A stretch of 64,000 nucleotides of DNA from Silene latifolia (lineage: Eukaryota > Streptophyta > Magnoliopsida > Caryophyllales > Caryophyllaceae), in contig NC_133534.1 in NCBI RefSeq assembly GCF_048544455.1, positions 37,572,217 to 37,636,216 of the forward strand. Reading direction: 5' to 3'. The stretch's first letter is position 1; every line of letters starts with the position of its first letter. The notes beneath the pieces are model-generated. The model searched no databases. It was given only the letters and a program-made list of their open reading frames with translations, and was not told the origin of the DNA. This document shows, in pieces, positions 24,198-35,669 of the stretch. A program made the translations under genes and the position numbers.

Positions 24198-25604
24198 TGT
24201 AATACTACGGTTTTATGAGTCTCTGGGTACTCTATCGAGTGGGCCTTACTCTGTCGAGTAAGGGTGTTTTGCAGTTTTGAATAGTTTCTGATCTGTTGGG
24301 TACTCGATCGAGTAACCTTGATACTCGATCGAGTAGGGGGTCACTTAATCGAGTATGTCAGCTACTCGGTCGAGTAGCCGGTTTACGGGGAGATGATTTG
24401 TCGGGTTTTGTTAATAATGCGATTTAATATATATAAACTTCCGTCACTTTCTTTAAAACACTTTTACAACCTAATTACGTTCAAAAGATAAAACAAACTA
24501 CGTTGTTCGCATCAATCGCATTATTTGCAAATTCCGGAGCTTGGAGGGTCGGAATTCGTCTTTCTTTTCATCTTTGTGATCCTTGCATCGAGGGTAAGAC
24601 CTACGTACCGTTTTTATGGTTTTTTGTTAAAGTTGGTTAAACACTAGTTTGGGGTTTGGGGGTTTTTGTTGTGTTTCTTGATTGGTAGTAATTGTATGAT
24701 CGTATGTTAGAAGGAGGATTCGTAGAAGAAGCCTTTTGATATCAGCTGTTGAGACCGTCTGATTGCATTGCATTCCAGGTAGGATTTCCCTACTCAGTAT
24801 TAATCACATGATGTGTTGTTTGTGATTGGTGATTGTTGAATATTATCATACTCGTATTGTGACAGTTGTTGGTGGTGATTGTTGTATAGTAGTTGTGATT
24901 GTTTGTTTCTGTCTGTGTTCTTCGGGGCGCGTCCCTGGTTGAGTGGAGTCACTTGCGGGAGTGGCTTCACGCCCATTATTCGCCTTCTGTGGAACCCGCC
25001 ATAGAACGGATGTGCACATTAATGGATTTGAGTTTATCGCTCGGATGAGATGAGCGGGGATTTGGTGGGAACGGTTGCGGTCCGCCACTGGCGGCGTGGA
25101 GTGACCTGTTGCGACGGGCACTCTGGCAGGGCTACACACTTTAGTGTGTAGTCAGGAGTTGTGGAGTTGATAATGGAGTTTGGAGTACGTGTATGATGAT
25201 TGAGTTGTGTACTTGTTGTATTCCTGGATTATATAGATTGTGTGATTAGTACTGACCCCGTTTATTGTTTTAAAAACTGTGGTGATCCATTCGGGGATGG
25301 TGAGCAGTTGTTGAACAGGTATAATAGAGATACATGGGCTAGCTGGATGAGTCATCACTGCAGTTAGAAGAGTCTTCCGCTGTTGTCAAAGTTTATGTTT
25401 AGTTTTTAGACATTTGATTTTGGAGAACATGTATTCGCATTTTATCAGTTTGGTTTCCGGATTGTAATCTTTCACTTAACGTTATTCTATTTAAACTCCG
25501 TTTCGTTATTGTTTTATGATCATCATCGCCTCGGGCAACCGAGATGGTAATGTCTTCATACCTGAGTGGTCCTGGTAAGGCACTTGGAGTATGGGGGTGT
25601 TACA
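24198..25604 (+). repeat. Gypsy 5' LTR
   Basis: Begins TGTAATACTACGG and ends GGGGGTGTTACA. It holds about six ACTCGATCGAGT-like palindromes at 24227-24385, and a GC-richer block at 24920-25140 that is conserved in the solo LTR at 21724-23060. The frames at 24846-25358 are not genes. Confidence 0.9.
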
Positions 25605-25606
25605 AA

Positions 25607-25618
25607 TGGTATCAGAGC
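25607..25618 (+). promoter_or_regulatory. Primer-binding site, initiator tRNA-Met type
   Basis: TGGTATCAGAGC starts two bases after the 5' LTR end. It is the standard complement to the 3' end of plant initiator tRNA-Met used by many LTR retrotransposons for minus-strand priming. Confidence 0.93.
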
Positions 25619-26418
25619 GACAATCCTGAAACCTGTAACCAATGAATCTAATGAACATAGGGAGTCAATTAAAATGAACCCGAGGTAAAGGTTGTAGGAG
25701 CTAATGCAAAGACTTGGGAGACGTCCTAAAGTCGCAAACTCGCCCTACAATTTTGAACCGGTCACATGGGGGTATGTGTCAAGGTTATATGTTGTATTTG
25801 TCAGCTTATGTGAACGTAACGAGGTACGTCGTGAATTGTTGGATGTTGGTAGTAGGAGATTGATTTTGTCATCAAAGAATTGGTGGAGTGTGTATGTATG
25901 TTGATTTGAATAGAGAAGCATGATGGATTTTTATTATGTGGCATTTGATAACATGAAATAGTTGTTTTATTGATTGAATGAGGAGTTGTATAGAATCGCA
26001 TGCTTAGTTATATTATAATGTCGAGATTATAAAGTTGCTTAGTATGTTGGGATATGAGATATAGCATGCGAGTAGTATATACGAGTCAGCATGGTACTCG
26101 ATCGAGTGGCTCTGACTCGATCGAGTGGGTATTCGACGTTTTTATAACCAGAATCGTGTTTTTGGGTACTCGATCGAGTATATAGGGCACTCGATCGAGT
26201 AGGGGGTCACTCGATCAAGTGGTTGTGCTACTCGATCGAGTATGTTAGAGATAAAAAGGTCTGTTTGGGGTCTGAGGTTGGGGCAATCGATCGAGTAGCC
26301 TCTACTCGATCGAGTAGGTTTGGGCACTCAATCGAGTGTGTTCTGGGCAGCCTGTTTTCGTGTTTTGAGGTTATAGTACGTATGTTTATATCTACCCCTT
26401 TTCTTATATAGTTTCAAG
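25619..26418 (+). repeat. Gypsy leader with array of a 12-bp palindrome
   Basis: This is the untranslated leader between the primer-binding site and gag. Nine copies of ACTCGATCGAGT or one-base variants lie at 26096-26340, oriented alike because the word is its own reverse complement. The spacing is irregular, about 15-60 bp. The array stops just before 26361, the left breakpoint of the tandem duplication. Confidence 0.88.
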
Positions 26419-28239
26419 ATGTCACCCAAGAGAAACGCGTTGTATGCGAGAGCTGAGAGCATGAACATCGATGATGTAGTTAAGATGTTGGAGCACCAAG
26501 ATGCTCTTACGGACGCCCTAAAGAGAATGGGAAAGGATAAAGATATTGATCACTCTAAGATCAGTCTTTACATAGCGAGGTTCAACCCAAAAGAGTATAA
26601 GGGAACCGGGGAGCCAAATATTCTTGATAGTTGGCATCGTGAGATGGAGAACATTCTGGACCTGGTACACTGTCCTGATGAGATGAAAGTAGAATAAGCT
26701 GCGTTCTACCTGAGGGAAGCGGCTGGTGAATGGTGGGATAAGGTGAAGGTGAGTGTTAGGGAGATGTACACGAAGCAGGGTCTACCTGCCATACCTTGGG
26801 AAGAGTTTCGGAGAGCTATGAGGAAGGAGTTTGTACCTGAGCATGTGAGGAGTAAGCTGAGGAAGGAGTTTGATGGGTTTAAGATGACATCTGACATGCC
26901 GGTAACTGAGTACTACCGGCAGTTTAATGAGAAGTCTAGATATGCTGAGGACATGGGTTTGAGTGAGGAGAACCTAGCGGCGAGATTCGAGAGGGGTTGA
27001 CACCCAAGATCATGGACAAGTTACCGGTGGGAGTCCTTGCGATGTTAAGGAAGCTTATGAGAGAGGGCCGGGAGAGCCGAGAGGTTGGTGGAGATGGCTC
27101 GGGAAAGAGGTACCGAGAAAAGAAAGGCTGAGAGTGAAGGTGGTGGCCAGTCTAACTACAAGAAAGGCAACTACAATCAGGCTAGAGCGTTCTCTTCTGG
27201 TTCAGGGTTTAGTGCTGGGGCTTCCTTTGGGCGTGGCCGTGTGAGTGGTAGTGGTAGTTGGGGGTTGACTTGCTATAGCTGTGGTGGTGTAGGCCACAAG
27301 AGACATGAGTGCACTAGTGCACCTGGAGCTTTTCAGAGATCGGCTCAGGGGAGCTATTCTCAGGGTCCGACTCAGAGTTATGCGAGTAACAGACCAGCTG
27401 GGTCATGGTCTAACCGGGGAGGTCAGAGTAACCAGGGTGGAGGTAACCGCAATGGCGGTAATTCTTATCAAAGACCAGCTACGAACAACAACAACAATCA
27501 GGGGTCGGGTGCTAAGTCGACCACAACAGCCAGTACTGTCCAGGGAGGTGGACAGAAGTCCAGTGGAAAGCTGTTCATGATGGACAAGAAAGCAGTTGAG
27601 GATGACACACATGTTATCACTGGTACTTTTCTTGTTAACGGTATTCATACCTTTGTTTTGTTTGATTCAGGGGCATCTCAGTCGTTTGTATCTTCGAGTC
27701 ATGTTAAACGGTTGGGTTTGAGGGTATATGAGTCAGTAAGTGAGAAAGTTTTTATACCTTCAGGTGAGTCTGTATCATGTGGGAGGTTGTACAGGGATAT
27801 ATCTATGATAGTTGGGCAAGTTGACCTACCTGTAGACTTGCTAGAGTTTCCCTTAGACGGTTTTGAGATGATAGTCGGGATGGATTGGTTGGGAAAGTAT
27901 AAACCTAAGATAGACTATCATCAAAAGAAAGTGTCTTTGAGAGGTCCTAAGGGTGTTAGTGTGTCTTATCGTGGGTTTCTAGTCAAACCCAAAGTTAAGT
28001 TGATTGCAGCTGTGACCTTAAAGTCCTATATGAGGAAGGGATGTCCTCTGATCTTGTGCCATGTGAGAGATGACCGGATAGAGAGTCCGACGGATGAGGA
28101 GATACCAGTGGTGGGTGAGTTTGCAGATGTATTTTCAGAGGAGATTCCGGGGTTACCACCGAGGACGGAGATAGATTTCACGGTTGAGTTGTGTACTTGT
28201 TGTATTCCTGGATTATATAGATTGCGTGATAAGTACTGA
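26419..28239 (+). pseudogene. Gypsy gag-protease, copy 1, broken
   Basis: The start ATG at 26419 opens a gag frame (MSPKRNALYARAESMNIDD) interrupted by a TAA stop at 26695-26697. The frame resumes with the retrotransposon gag domain (EEFRRAMRKEFVPEHVR, EYYRQFNEKSRYAEDMG). Three indels between 26990 and 27075 then shift the frame, with a net change of zero. From 27085 it continues with a CCHC zinc knuckle (CYSCGGVGHKRHEC), a Gly/Asn/Gln-rich linker and a pepsin-like protease active site (LFDSGASQSFVSS). It ends where pol would begin (FADVFSEEIPGLPPRTEIDF) and reads into LTR sequence to a stop at 28239. Non-functional. Confidence 0.92.
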
Positions 28240-28589
28240 CCCCGTTTATTGTTTTAAAAACTGTGGTGATCCATTCGGGGATGGTGAGAAGTTGTTGAAC
28301 AGGTATGATAGAGATACATGGGCTAGTTGGGATGAGTCATCACTGCAGTTAGAAGAGTCTTACGATGATGTCAAAGTTTATGTTTAGTTTTTAGACATTT
28401 GATTTTGGAGAACATGTATTCGCATTTTATCAGTTTGGTTTCCGGATTGTAATCTTTCACTTAACGTTATTCTATTTAAACTCCGTTTCGTTATTGTCTT
28501 TTGATCATCATCGCCTCGGGCAACCGAGATGGTAATGTCTTCATACCTGAGTGGTCCTGGTAAGGCACTTGGAGTATGGGGGTGTTACA
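28184..28589 (+). repeat. Gypsy 3' LTR remnant, copy 1
   Basis: About 406 bp colinear with 25200-25604 of the 5' LTR, ending in the same GGGGGTGTTACA and followed by the TAGAG duplication. Its left edge is the internal-deletion junction. Confidence 0.9.
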
Positions 28590-29646
28590 TAGAGTTTGAC
28601 ATTACTGTCGTGTGACGGTGGTGATAAGTTGATCCCTTAAGGTCATACCTCTAGGGAAACATTCTTAATTGAATAATTAATTAATTGTATGACGATACAA
28701 GTTAATTAATTCCATAAAATTGAACAAATGATTTTGTGAGAATAAATACGTGTCTTATTGTAATTTGATTAAATAAGATTCAGTCTAAGTAATCGAATTG
28801 TTTTATTGCTTAGATTAAATTATTGTTTATGAAACAATTAAAATATAGAATGAATTGCCTATGATAAATATAAGAAGTTGTGATTTATAATTCTATGACC
28901 CATTTTTAGTAATTGTAATTGTGAATTACTATTTAATTTTGTATGTGATTTATTTCATTTATATAATGATTTTTAATTTGTTAAAAATGCATTATTCAAA
29001 TGACATGTCTAGTAACATGTCCAATTGTCACACAATACAAATTAACAAATTGACAAAACTTAAAATGGACCCATTTTTTATGGGTGTGCCGTGTGAGTGG
29101 AGGGAGTTGGGTAAGTTTAGGATTTAATTGGTGCTCTAATTAAGAATTAGGCATAATGATTATGTCCTTTATATACCTAAACCTAGCCCTACACTATGTG
29201 TCTTGAGAAGAACAAATGTGTGCAAGCATTGGACACTCTACCCTTGGCAAAACCGATAGCCTCCCCTCCATATACACTGAAGTAGTGTATTTTTTATATA
29301 CCAATTCATTCTTATTAGTTTTAACTAGAGAAAAACAAAAACCTCTCTAGTTTTTGTTGTTGAACAAAATTAATAAACTCACATAAATCTCTAATATTAT
29401 TAACATATTACTAGAAGTAGTAATCACTTAATATTAGTATAAGGAACAAATATTAATTTCTAGTATCAAAAATTAATATTTGTATTAAGAAGGATTTCCT
29501 TAGTACAATCCTTGGGGAGAGATTCTATACTTGAATCTTGTTCATCTATAAGGAAAGCTCAAGATCTAGCCAAGGTAAGTGACCTTGTTAGTTCCCATAT
29601 TGCCGAATCAACAAATGTAAGGAACCGATTTTTCTTTACTATTGTA

Positions 29647-29842
29647 CTCCCTCCAATTTCATTTATTGTTCCTCTTTCCCTTTCCATCCATTTTTCTTAT
29701 TGTTCCCTCTTTTCTTTTTTGGACAACTTTGTGTGGTCCAAAATCAATTTGATGTGGGGTCATGTGTATTTTGTGGTCCAAATTTATTCCCTTATTTCTT
29801 ATGCCAAAAAGAAAGGGGAACAATAAATGAAATTGGAGGGAG
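29647..29842. mobile_element. Stowaway-like MITE, copy 1
   Basis: Terminal inverted repeats begin CTCCCTCCAATTTCATTTAT, with the right end being its complement, and TA flanks both sides (29645-29646, 29843-29844). This is the standard Stowaway (Tc1/mariner-derived) layout. It is about 196 bp and sits inside the solo LTR that starts at 24070. Confidence 0.85.
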
Positions 29843-30093
29843 TATTAGTTTTGCATGCATAAGATCTTTAACTAATTTTATGACTAAATTAGTTATTCAC
29901 ATATTCAATATGTAAAGTAATGAGATTAATGAATCCCAACAATTGATTCCCATAACTTTGTGCAATTGTGAAATTAATCCCCATAACTTTCAATTGGAGT
30001 AATTTGGGCTCATAAGTTTCACATAAGGTGCAATCAAACCACATACAAAATCTCACCAAAATATCATTATATAACACCAGCCATACCAACATG

Positions 30094-30109
<16 letters not shown>

Positions 30110-30135
<26 letters not shown>

Positions 30136-32021
30136 TTGGATTTGGTGATTTTGGTTCTTATGGTGAGTTGTGAGTTGGGGGAATCTCAGCCACTAGATTA
30201 TATTAGAGATGAGTGGTCAAGATCAAATCTTACATATCATATAAAACCATTGTCATTTATTTATTTTCTCTTTTTTCTAATGTTACTTTTTTTTTTTACT
30301 TTAATTTTTTTTTCTCTTTTTTTTTACCTCGTGTTATTATGCTTTTTTTTACCACTTTGATTTTTGTTTTCTCTTATGTTTTTCTTTAATTTACTCATTA
30401 TGTTACCTTTTTTTTCTTTTTCTTTTTGTACCGGATTTTTTTTACTTGAATTTTTTTTACTCTTATTTTTTTTACCTCGTGTTATTATGCTATTATTGTG
30501 CTTTTTTTTTTACCTGGATTTTTTTTACGACTTTGATTTTTTTCTTTTTTTTTTACCACATGTTATTGTGATGTTATTGTTATTCCGCTGTTATTGTGAT
30601 GTTATTCTGCTGTTACTTTGATTTTTTTTACGACTTTGATTTTTTTTCTCTTTTTTTTTACCATATGTTATTGTCTTTGTTATTGTTATTCCATTTGTTA
30701 TTGTGATGTTATTCTCATTCATCGTGAATTTTTTTACGACTTTGATTTTTTTTTTTCTTTTTTTTACCACGTGTTATTGTGCTGTTATTCTACTATTATT
30801 CTACTGTTATTGTGATGTTATTCCGGTGTCACTTTGATTTTTTTACTACTTTAATTTTTTTTTCTCTTTTTTTTCCCGTGTTATTGTGGTGTTATTATAG
30901 TGTTATTGTGGTGTTATTGTAGTGTTATTCGTGTTATATTGGAGTACTATTCTCAATTTCGATGCTCGTCGATTTTAATGTATGCCACCTTTGAGCAATG
31001 ACTTGGAACTCAAAGGTACTCCAAATCTCTCACAATAACCGCTAGCCGATTTCTGTCTCTTCAATTTTTTTAGCGAGTTTTGAGTCCGCTCTTCGGAAAT
31101 CCACCCTTCTAATCAGGAGCCTTGGAGCCCCGACTCGTCTTCGTGAAAGGAGTGAATGAGGCAAGGCCATTGAAACCCAAAAAAGATCCCAAAATCAATG
31201 CCTCATATCTCAGCAGTTCCACCATCTCGTCATCGTCGCATACCAACAACACTCGTCTTTGACAAGCTCACCAACCAGACACCAACCTGCAATTCCGAGT
31301 CACACACACCAATTCCATGTACGAATCACATTGCAACAACATCAAAATCATCAAGCTGAAACAAAACAAATAATTTGATTTAAATCGTGTGGAATCCACC
31401 AACACAATCCACCAACACCTCCTCACATCTCTCCATTGACACTACACTTACATTAAATCAGATCTTTATCACCTCCAAATCCGCCATTAATGTCATCGTC
31501 AACGCTGGTGTTCACACTGCTCGACAACACCGCTCGATAACACCTAGCAACCACCATTTCGAGCCACCATTAACTCGCACCACCGCTTTCGACAACACCT
31601 AGCAACCAAGGCTCCGTGCATCGGAACCGTCGAATCGAGTGTTATTCCGGTTTGTCGATCACTTTAATCGCGATAAATGGAAGTGAGATAGAGAATAATT
31701 AGGAGGAGACTGAAAATTAGGGTTCTTGATTCGAGAATATGGGGATTTTGATTTATGTGTGGAGAGAAAGTGCAATGAGGAATTTTCAGGAACGAGAAAT
31801 TTTGGGTCAGTGAAAGGATGAAGATTGAATTAAATAAGAATTGTTTGTGTTGTATAAAGGCATAAAGCTACAGAGCAGCGATAAAATTTCTGATCTATTG
31901 TTGACTTTATTTTTATTTAGATTCAATCTTAGCCGTGTATATACCCTCATCCAATGGTTCAGATTTTGAAGCACAAAACTCACAACTCACCATAAGAACC
32001 AAACTCACGAGATCCCGCCTC
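30110..32021. mobile_element. Microsatellite-embedded inverted-repeat element E1
   Basis: A perfect 27-bp inverted repeat (30150-30176 and 31977-32003; core GGTTCTTATGGTGAGTTGTG) lies just inside GA/TC-rich ends, themselves bordered by TA repeats (about 30093-30110 and 32022-32029). The interior is T-rich with a degenerate minisatellite (30285-30955), then a mixed-composition part with no recognised gene. Ends and minisatellite recur in E2 (35967-38187) but the right-hand interior differs. The layout resembles microsatellite-targeting elements such as rice Micron; the relationship is inference. Confidence 0.6.
30285..30955 (+). repeat. T-rich degenerate minisatellite in E1
   Basis: Repeated units of roughly 50-70 bp combine long T-runs with ACGACTTTGAT, TACCACRTGTTATTGTG and GTTATTCTRCTGTTATTGTG. 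Long phenylalanine/leucine-rich frames here (30028-30815) follow from the T-richness and are not genes. Confidence 0.8.
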
Positions 32022-32029
32022 TATATATA

Positions 32030-32187
32030 GAGATTGGATTTGGTGATTTTGGTTCTTATGGTGAGTTGTGAGTTGGGGCCTTAGGGGAATCTTAGCCACT
32101 AGATTATATTAGAGATGAGTGGCCAAGATCAAATCTTACATGTCATATAAAACCATTGTCATTTACTTATTTTCTCTTTTTTCTAAT
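32030..32187 (+). repeat. Truncated left end of element E, at the duplication junction
   Basis: 158 bp matching the first part of E2 (35969-36126) more closely than E1, including GGGGCCTTAGGGGAATCTTAG and GTGGCCAAG. It stops at TTCTAATG, where Gypsy leader sequence (the 26361 equivalent) begins. It marks the right breakpoint of tandem unit 1. Confidence 0.8.
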
Positions 32188-32244
32188 GTTTTGAGGTTAT
32201 AGTACGTATGTTTATATCTACCCCTTTTCTTATATAGTTTCAAG

Positions 32245-34065
32245 ATGTCACCCAAGAGAAACGCGTTGTATGCGAGAGCTAAGAGCATGAACATCGATGA
32301 TGTAGTTAAGATGTTGGAGCACCAAGATGCTCTTACGGACGCCCTAAAGAGAATGGGGAAGGATAAAGATATTGATCACTCTAAGATCAGTCTTTACATA
32401 GCGAGGTTCAACCCAAAAGAGTATAAGGGAACCGGGGAGCCAAATATTCTTGATAGTTGGTATCGTGAGATGGAGAACATTCTGGACCTGGTACACTGTC
32501 CTGATGAGATGAAAGTAGAATAAGCTGCGTTCTACCTGAGGGAAGCGGCTGGTGAATGGTGGGATAAGGTGAAGGTGAGTGTTAGGGAGATGTACACGAA
32601 GCAGGGTCTACCTGCCATACCTTGGGAAGAGTTTCGGAGAGCTATGAGGAAGGAGTTTGTACCTGAGCATGTGAGGAGTAAGCTGAGGAAGGAGTTTGAT
32701 GGGTTTAAGATGACATCTGACATGCCGGTAACTGAGTACTACCGGCAGTTTAATGAGAAGTCTAGATATGCTGAGGACATGGGTTTGAGTGAGGAGAACC
32801 TAGCGCTGAGATTCGAGAGGGGGTTGACACCCAAGATCATGGACAAGTTACCGGTGGGAGTCCTTACTGATGTTAAGGAAGCTTATGAGAGGGCTGGGAG
32901 AGCTGAGAGGTTGGTGGAGATGGCTCGGGAAAGAGGTACTGAGAAAAGAAAGGCTGAGAGTGAAGGTGGTGGCCAGTCTAACTACAAGAAAGGCAACTAC
33001 AATCAGGCTAGAGCGTTCTCTTCTGGTTCAGGGTTTAGTGCTGGGGCTTCCTTTGGACGTGGCCGTGTGAGTGGTAGTGGTAGTTGGGGGTTGACTTGCT
33101 ATAGCTGTGGTGGTGTAGGCCACAAGAGACATGAGTGCACTAGTGCACCTGGAGCTTTTCAGAGATCGGCTCAGGGGAGCTATTCTCAGGGTCCGACTCA
33201 GAGTTATGCGAGTAACAGACCAGCTGGGTCATGGTCTAACCGGGGAGGTCAGAGTAACCAGGGTGGAGGTAACCGCAATGGCGGTAATTCTTATCAAAGA
33301 CCAGCTACGAACAACAACAACAATCAGGGGTCGGGTGCTAAGTCGACCACATCAGCCAGTACTGTCCAGGGAGGTGGACAGAAGTCCAGTGGAAAGCTGT
33401 TCATGATGGACAAGAAAGCAGTTGAGGACGACACACATGTTATCACTGGTACTTTTCTTGTTAACGGTATTCATACCTTTGTTTTGTTTGATTCAGGGGC
33501 ATCTCAGTCGTTTGTATCTTCGAGTCATGTTAAACGGTTGGGTTTGAGGGTATATGAGTCTGTAAGTGAGAAAGTTTTTATACCTTCAGGTGAGTCTGTA
33601 TCATGTGGGAGGTTGTACAGGGATATATCTATGATAGTTGGGCAAGTTGACCTACCTGTAGACTTGCTAGAGTTTCCCTTAGACGGTTTTGAGATGATAG
33701 TCGGGATGGATTGGTTGGGAAAGTATAAACCTAAGATAGACTATCATCAAAAGAAAGTGTCTTTGAGAGGTCCTAAGGGTGTTAGTGTGTCTTATCGTGG
33801 GTTTCTAGTCAAACCCAAAGTTAAGTTGATTGCAGCTGTGACCTTAAAGTCCTATATGAGGAAGGGATGTCCTCTGATCTTGTGCCATGTGAGAGATGAC
33901 CGGATAGAGAGTCCGACGGATGAGGAGATACCAGTGGTGGGTGAGTTTGCAGATGTATTTTCAGAGGAGATTCCGGGGTTACCACCGAGGACGGAGATAG
34001 ATTTCACGGTTGAGTTGTGTACTTGTTGTATTCCTGGATTATATAGATTGTGTGATAAGTACTGA
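32245..34065 (+). pseudogene. Gypsy gag-protease, copy 2, one internal stop
   Basis: Same product as the copy at 26419-28239, but here the frame is continuous from ATG 32245 to the stop at 34065 except for one TAA at 32521-32523, shared with copy 1. Downstream of that stop, 498 codons from ATG 32569 are open: gag domain, CCHC knuckle, Gln/Asn/Gly-rich linker, DSGA protease and the start of pol, then read-through into LTR sequence. Because the stop is in both copies, it predates the duplication; the copy-1 frameshifts postdate it or are assembly errors. No pol remains. Confidence 0.92.
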
Positions 34066-34415
34066 CCCCGTTTATTGTTTTAAAAACTGTGGTGATCCAT
34101 TCGGGGATGGTGAGCAGTTGTTGAACAGGTATGATAGAGATACATGGGCTAGTTGGGATGAGTCATCACTGCAGTTAGAAGAGTCTTACGTTGTTGTCAA
34201 AGTTTATGTTTAGTTTTTAGACATTTGATTTTGGAGAACATGTATTCGCATTTTATCAGTTTGGTTTCCGGATTGTAATCTTTCACTTAACGTTATTCTA
34301 TTTAAACTTCGTTTCGTTATTGTCTTATGATCATCATCGCCTCGGGCAACCGAGATGGTAATGTCTTCATACCTGAGTGGTCCTGGTAAGGCACTTGGAG
34401 TATGGGGGTGTTACA
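34010..34415 (+). repeat. Gypsy 3' LTR remnant, copy 2
   Basis: Duplicate of 28184-28589, ending GTGTTACA and followed by TAGAG at 34416-34420. The deletion junction is identical to that in copy 1, so the internal deletion also predates the duplication. Confidence 0.9.
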
Positions 34416-35472
34416 TAGAGTTTGACATTACTGTCGTGTGACGGTGGTGATAAGTTGATCCCTTAAGGTCATACCTCTAGGGAAACATTCTTAATTGAAT
34501 AATTAATTAATTGTATGACGATACAAGTTAATTAATTCCTTAAAATTGAACAAATGATTTTGTGAGAATAAATACGTGTCTTATTGTAATTTGATTAAAT
34601 AAGATTCAGTCTAAGTAATCGAATTGTTTTATTGCTTAGATTAAATTATTGTTTATGAAACAATTAAAATATAGAATGAATTGCCTATGATAAATATAAG
34701 AAGTTGTGATTTATAATTCTATGACCCATTTTTAGTAATTGTAATTGTGAATTACTATTTAATTTTGTATGTGATTTATTTCATTTATATAATGATTTTT
34801 AATTTGTTAAAAATGCATTATTCAAATGACATGTCTAGTAACATGTCCAATTGTCACACAATACAAATTAACAAATTGACAAAACTTAAAATGGACCCAT
34901 TTTATATGGGTGTGCCGTGTGAGTGGAGGGAGTTGGGTAAGTTTAGGATTTAATTGGTGCTCTAATTAAGAATTAGGCATAATGATTATGTCCTTTATAT
35001 ACCTAAACCTAGCCCTACACTATGTGTCTTGAGAAGAACAAATGTGTGCAAGCATTGGACACTCTACCCTTGGCAAAACCGATAGCCTCCCCTCCATATA
35101 CACTGAAGTAGTGTATTTTTTATATACCAATTCATTCTTATTAGTTTTAACTAGAGAAAAACAAAAACCTCTCTAGTTTTTGTTGTTGAACAAAATTAAT
35201 AAACTCACATAAATCTCTAATATTATTAACATATTACTAGAAGTAGTAATCACTTAATATTAGTATAAGGAACAAATATTAATTTCTAGTATCAAAAATT
35301 AATATTTGTATTAAGAAGGATTTCCTTAGTACAATCCTTGGGGAGAGATTCTATACTTGAATCTTGTTCATCTATAAGGAAAGCTCAAGATCTAGCCAAG
35401 GTAAGTGACCTTGTTAGTTCCCATATTGCCGAATCAACAAATGTAAGGAACCGATTTTTCTTTACTCTTGTA

Positions 35473-35669
35473 CTCCCTCCAATTTCATTTATTGTTCCTC
35501 TTTCCCTTTCCATCCATTTTTCTTATTGTTCCCTCTTTCTTTTTTTTGGACAACTTTGTGTGGTCCAAAATCAATTTGATGTGGGGTCATGTGTATTGTG
35601 TGGTCCAAATTTATTCCCTTATTTCTTATGCCAAAAAGAAAGGGGAACAATAAATGAAATTGGAGGGAG
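35473..35669. mobile_element. Stowaway-like MITE, copy 2
   Basis: Duplicate of the MITE at 29647-29842 with small changes, TA-flanked, carried along by the segment duplication rather than by independent insertion. Confidence 0.85.

Larger units (their letters stand above)
24198..28589 (+). mobile_element. Gypsy LTR retrotransposon with large internal deletion
   Basis: A 1,407-bp 5' LTR (24198-25604), a canonical primer-binding site, a long leader, a gag-protease region and a 406-bp 3' LTR remnant are flanked by a perfect TAGAG duplication (24193-24197, 28590-28594). Reverse transcriptase, RNase H, integrase and the first kilobase of the 3' LTR are missing. The junction lies at 28184-28191, where pol sequence passes directly into LTR sequence across the shared 8-mer TTGAGTTG. 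Gag architecture (retrotransposon gag domain, CCHC knuckle, DSGA protease) and the gag-pol layout indicate Ty3/Gypsy. Confidence 0.93.
24070..29941 (+). mobile_element. Solo LTR interrupted by nested Gypsy and MITE
   Basis: The outer block starts TGTTGGAGTATG (24070) and ends AATCCCAACA (29941), inverted TGTTGG/CCAACA termini. It is flanked by a perfect 5-bp duplication ATTGA (24065-24069, 29942-29946). Removing the Gypsy insertion (24198-28589 plus one 5-bp duplication) and the MITE (29647-29842 plus TA) leaves an LTR of about 1.28 kb. No internal coding region adjoins it, so it is a solo LTR, most likely Copia-type from its termini. The right part (28595-29941) is repeated at 34421-35768. 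Confidence 0.8.

Noticed and set aside
22858-26340. ACTCGATCGAGT arrays considered as a CRISPR-like repeat
   Set aside because: The sequence is clearly plant nuclear, spacing is irregular, repeats are only 12 bp, and the clusters are inside LTR and leader sequence.
30028-30815. Long Phe/Leu-rich frames resembling membrane proteins
   Set aside because: They come from a T-rich degenerate minisatellite with repeated TTTTTT and TTATTGTG words. The same artefact occurs at 36093-36853 in the sister element.
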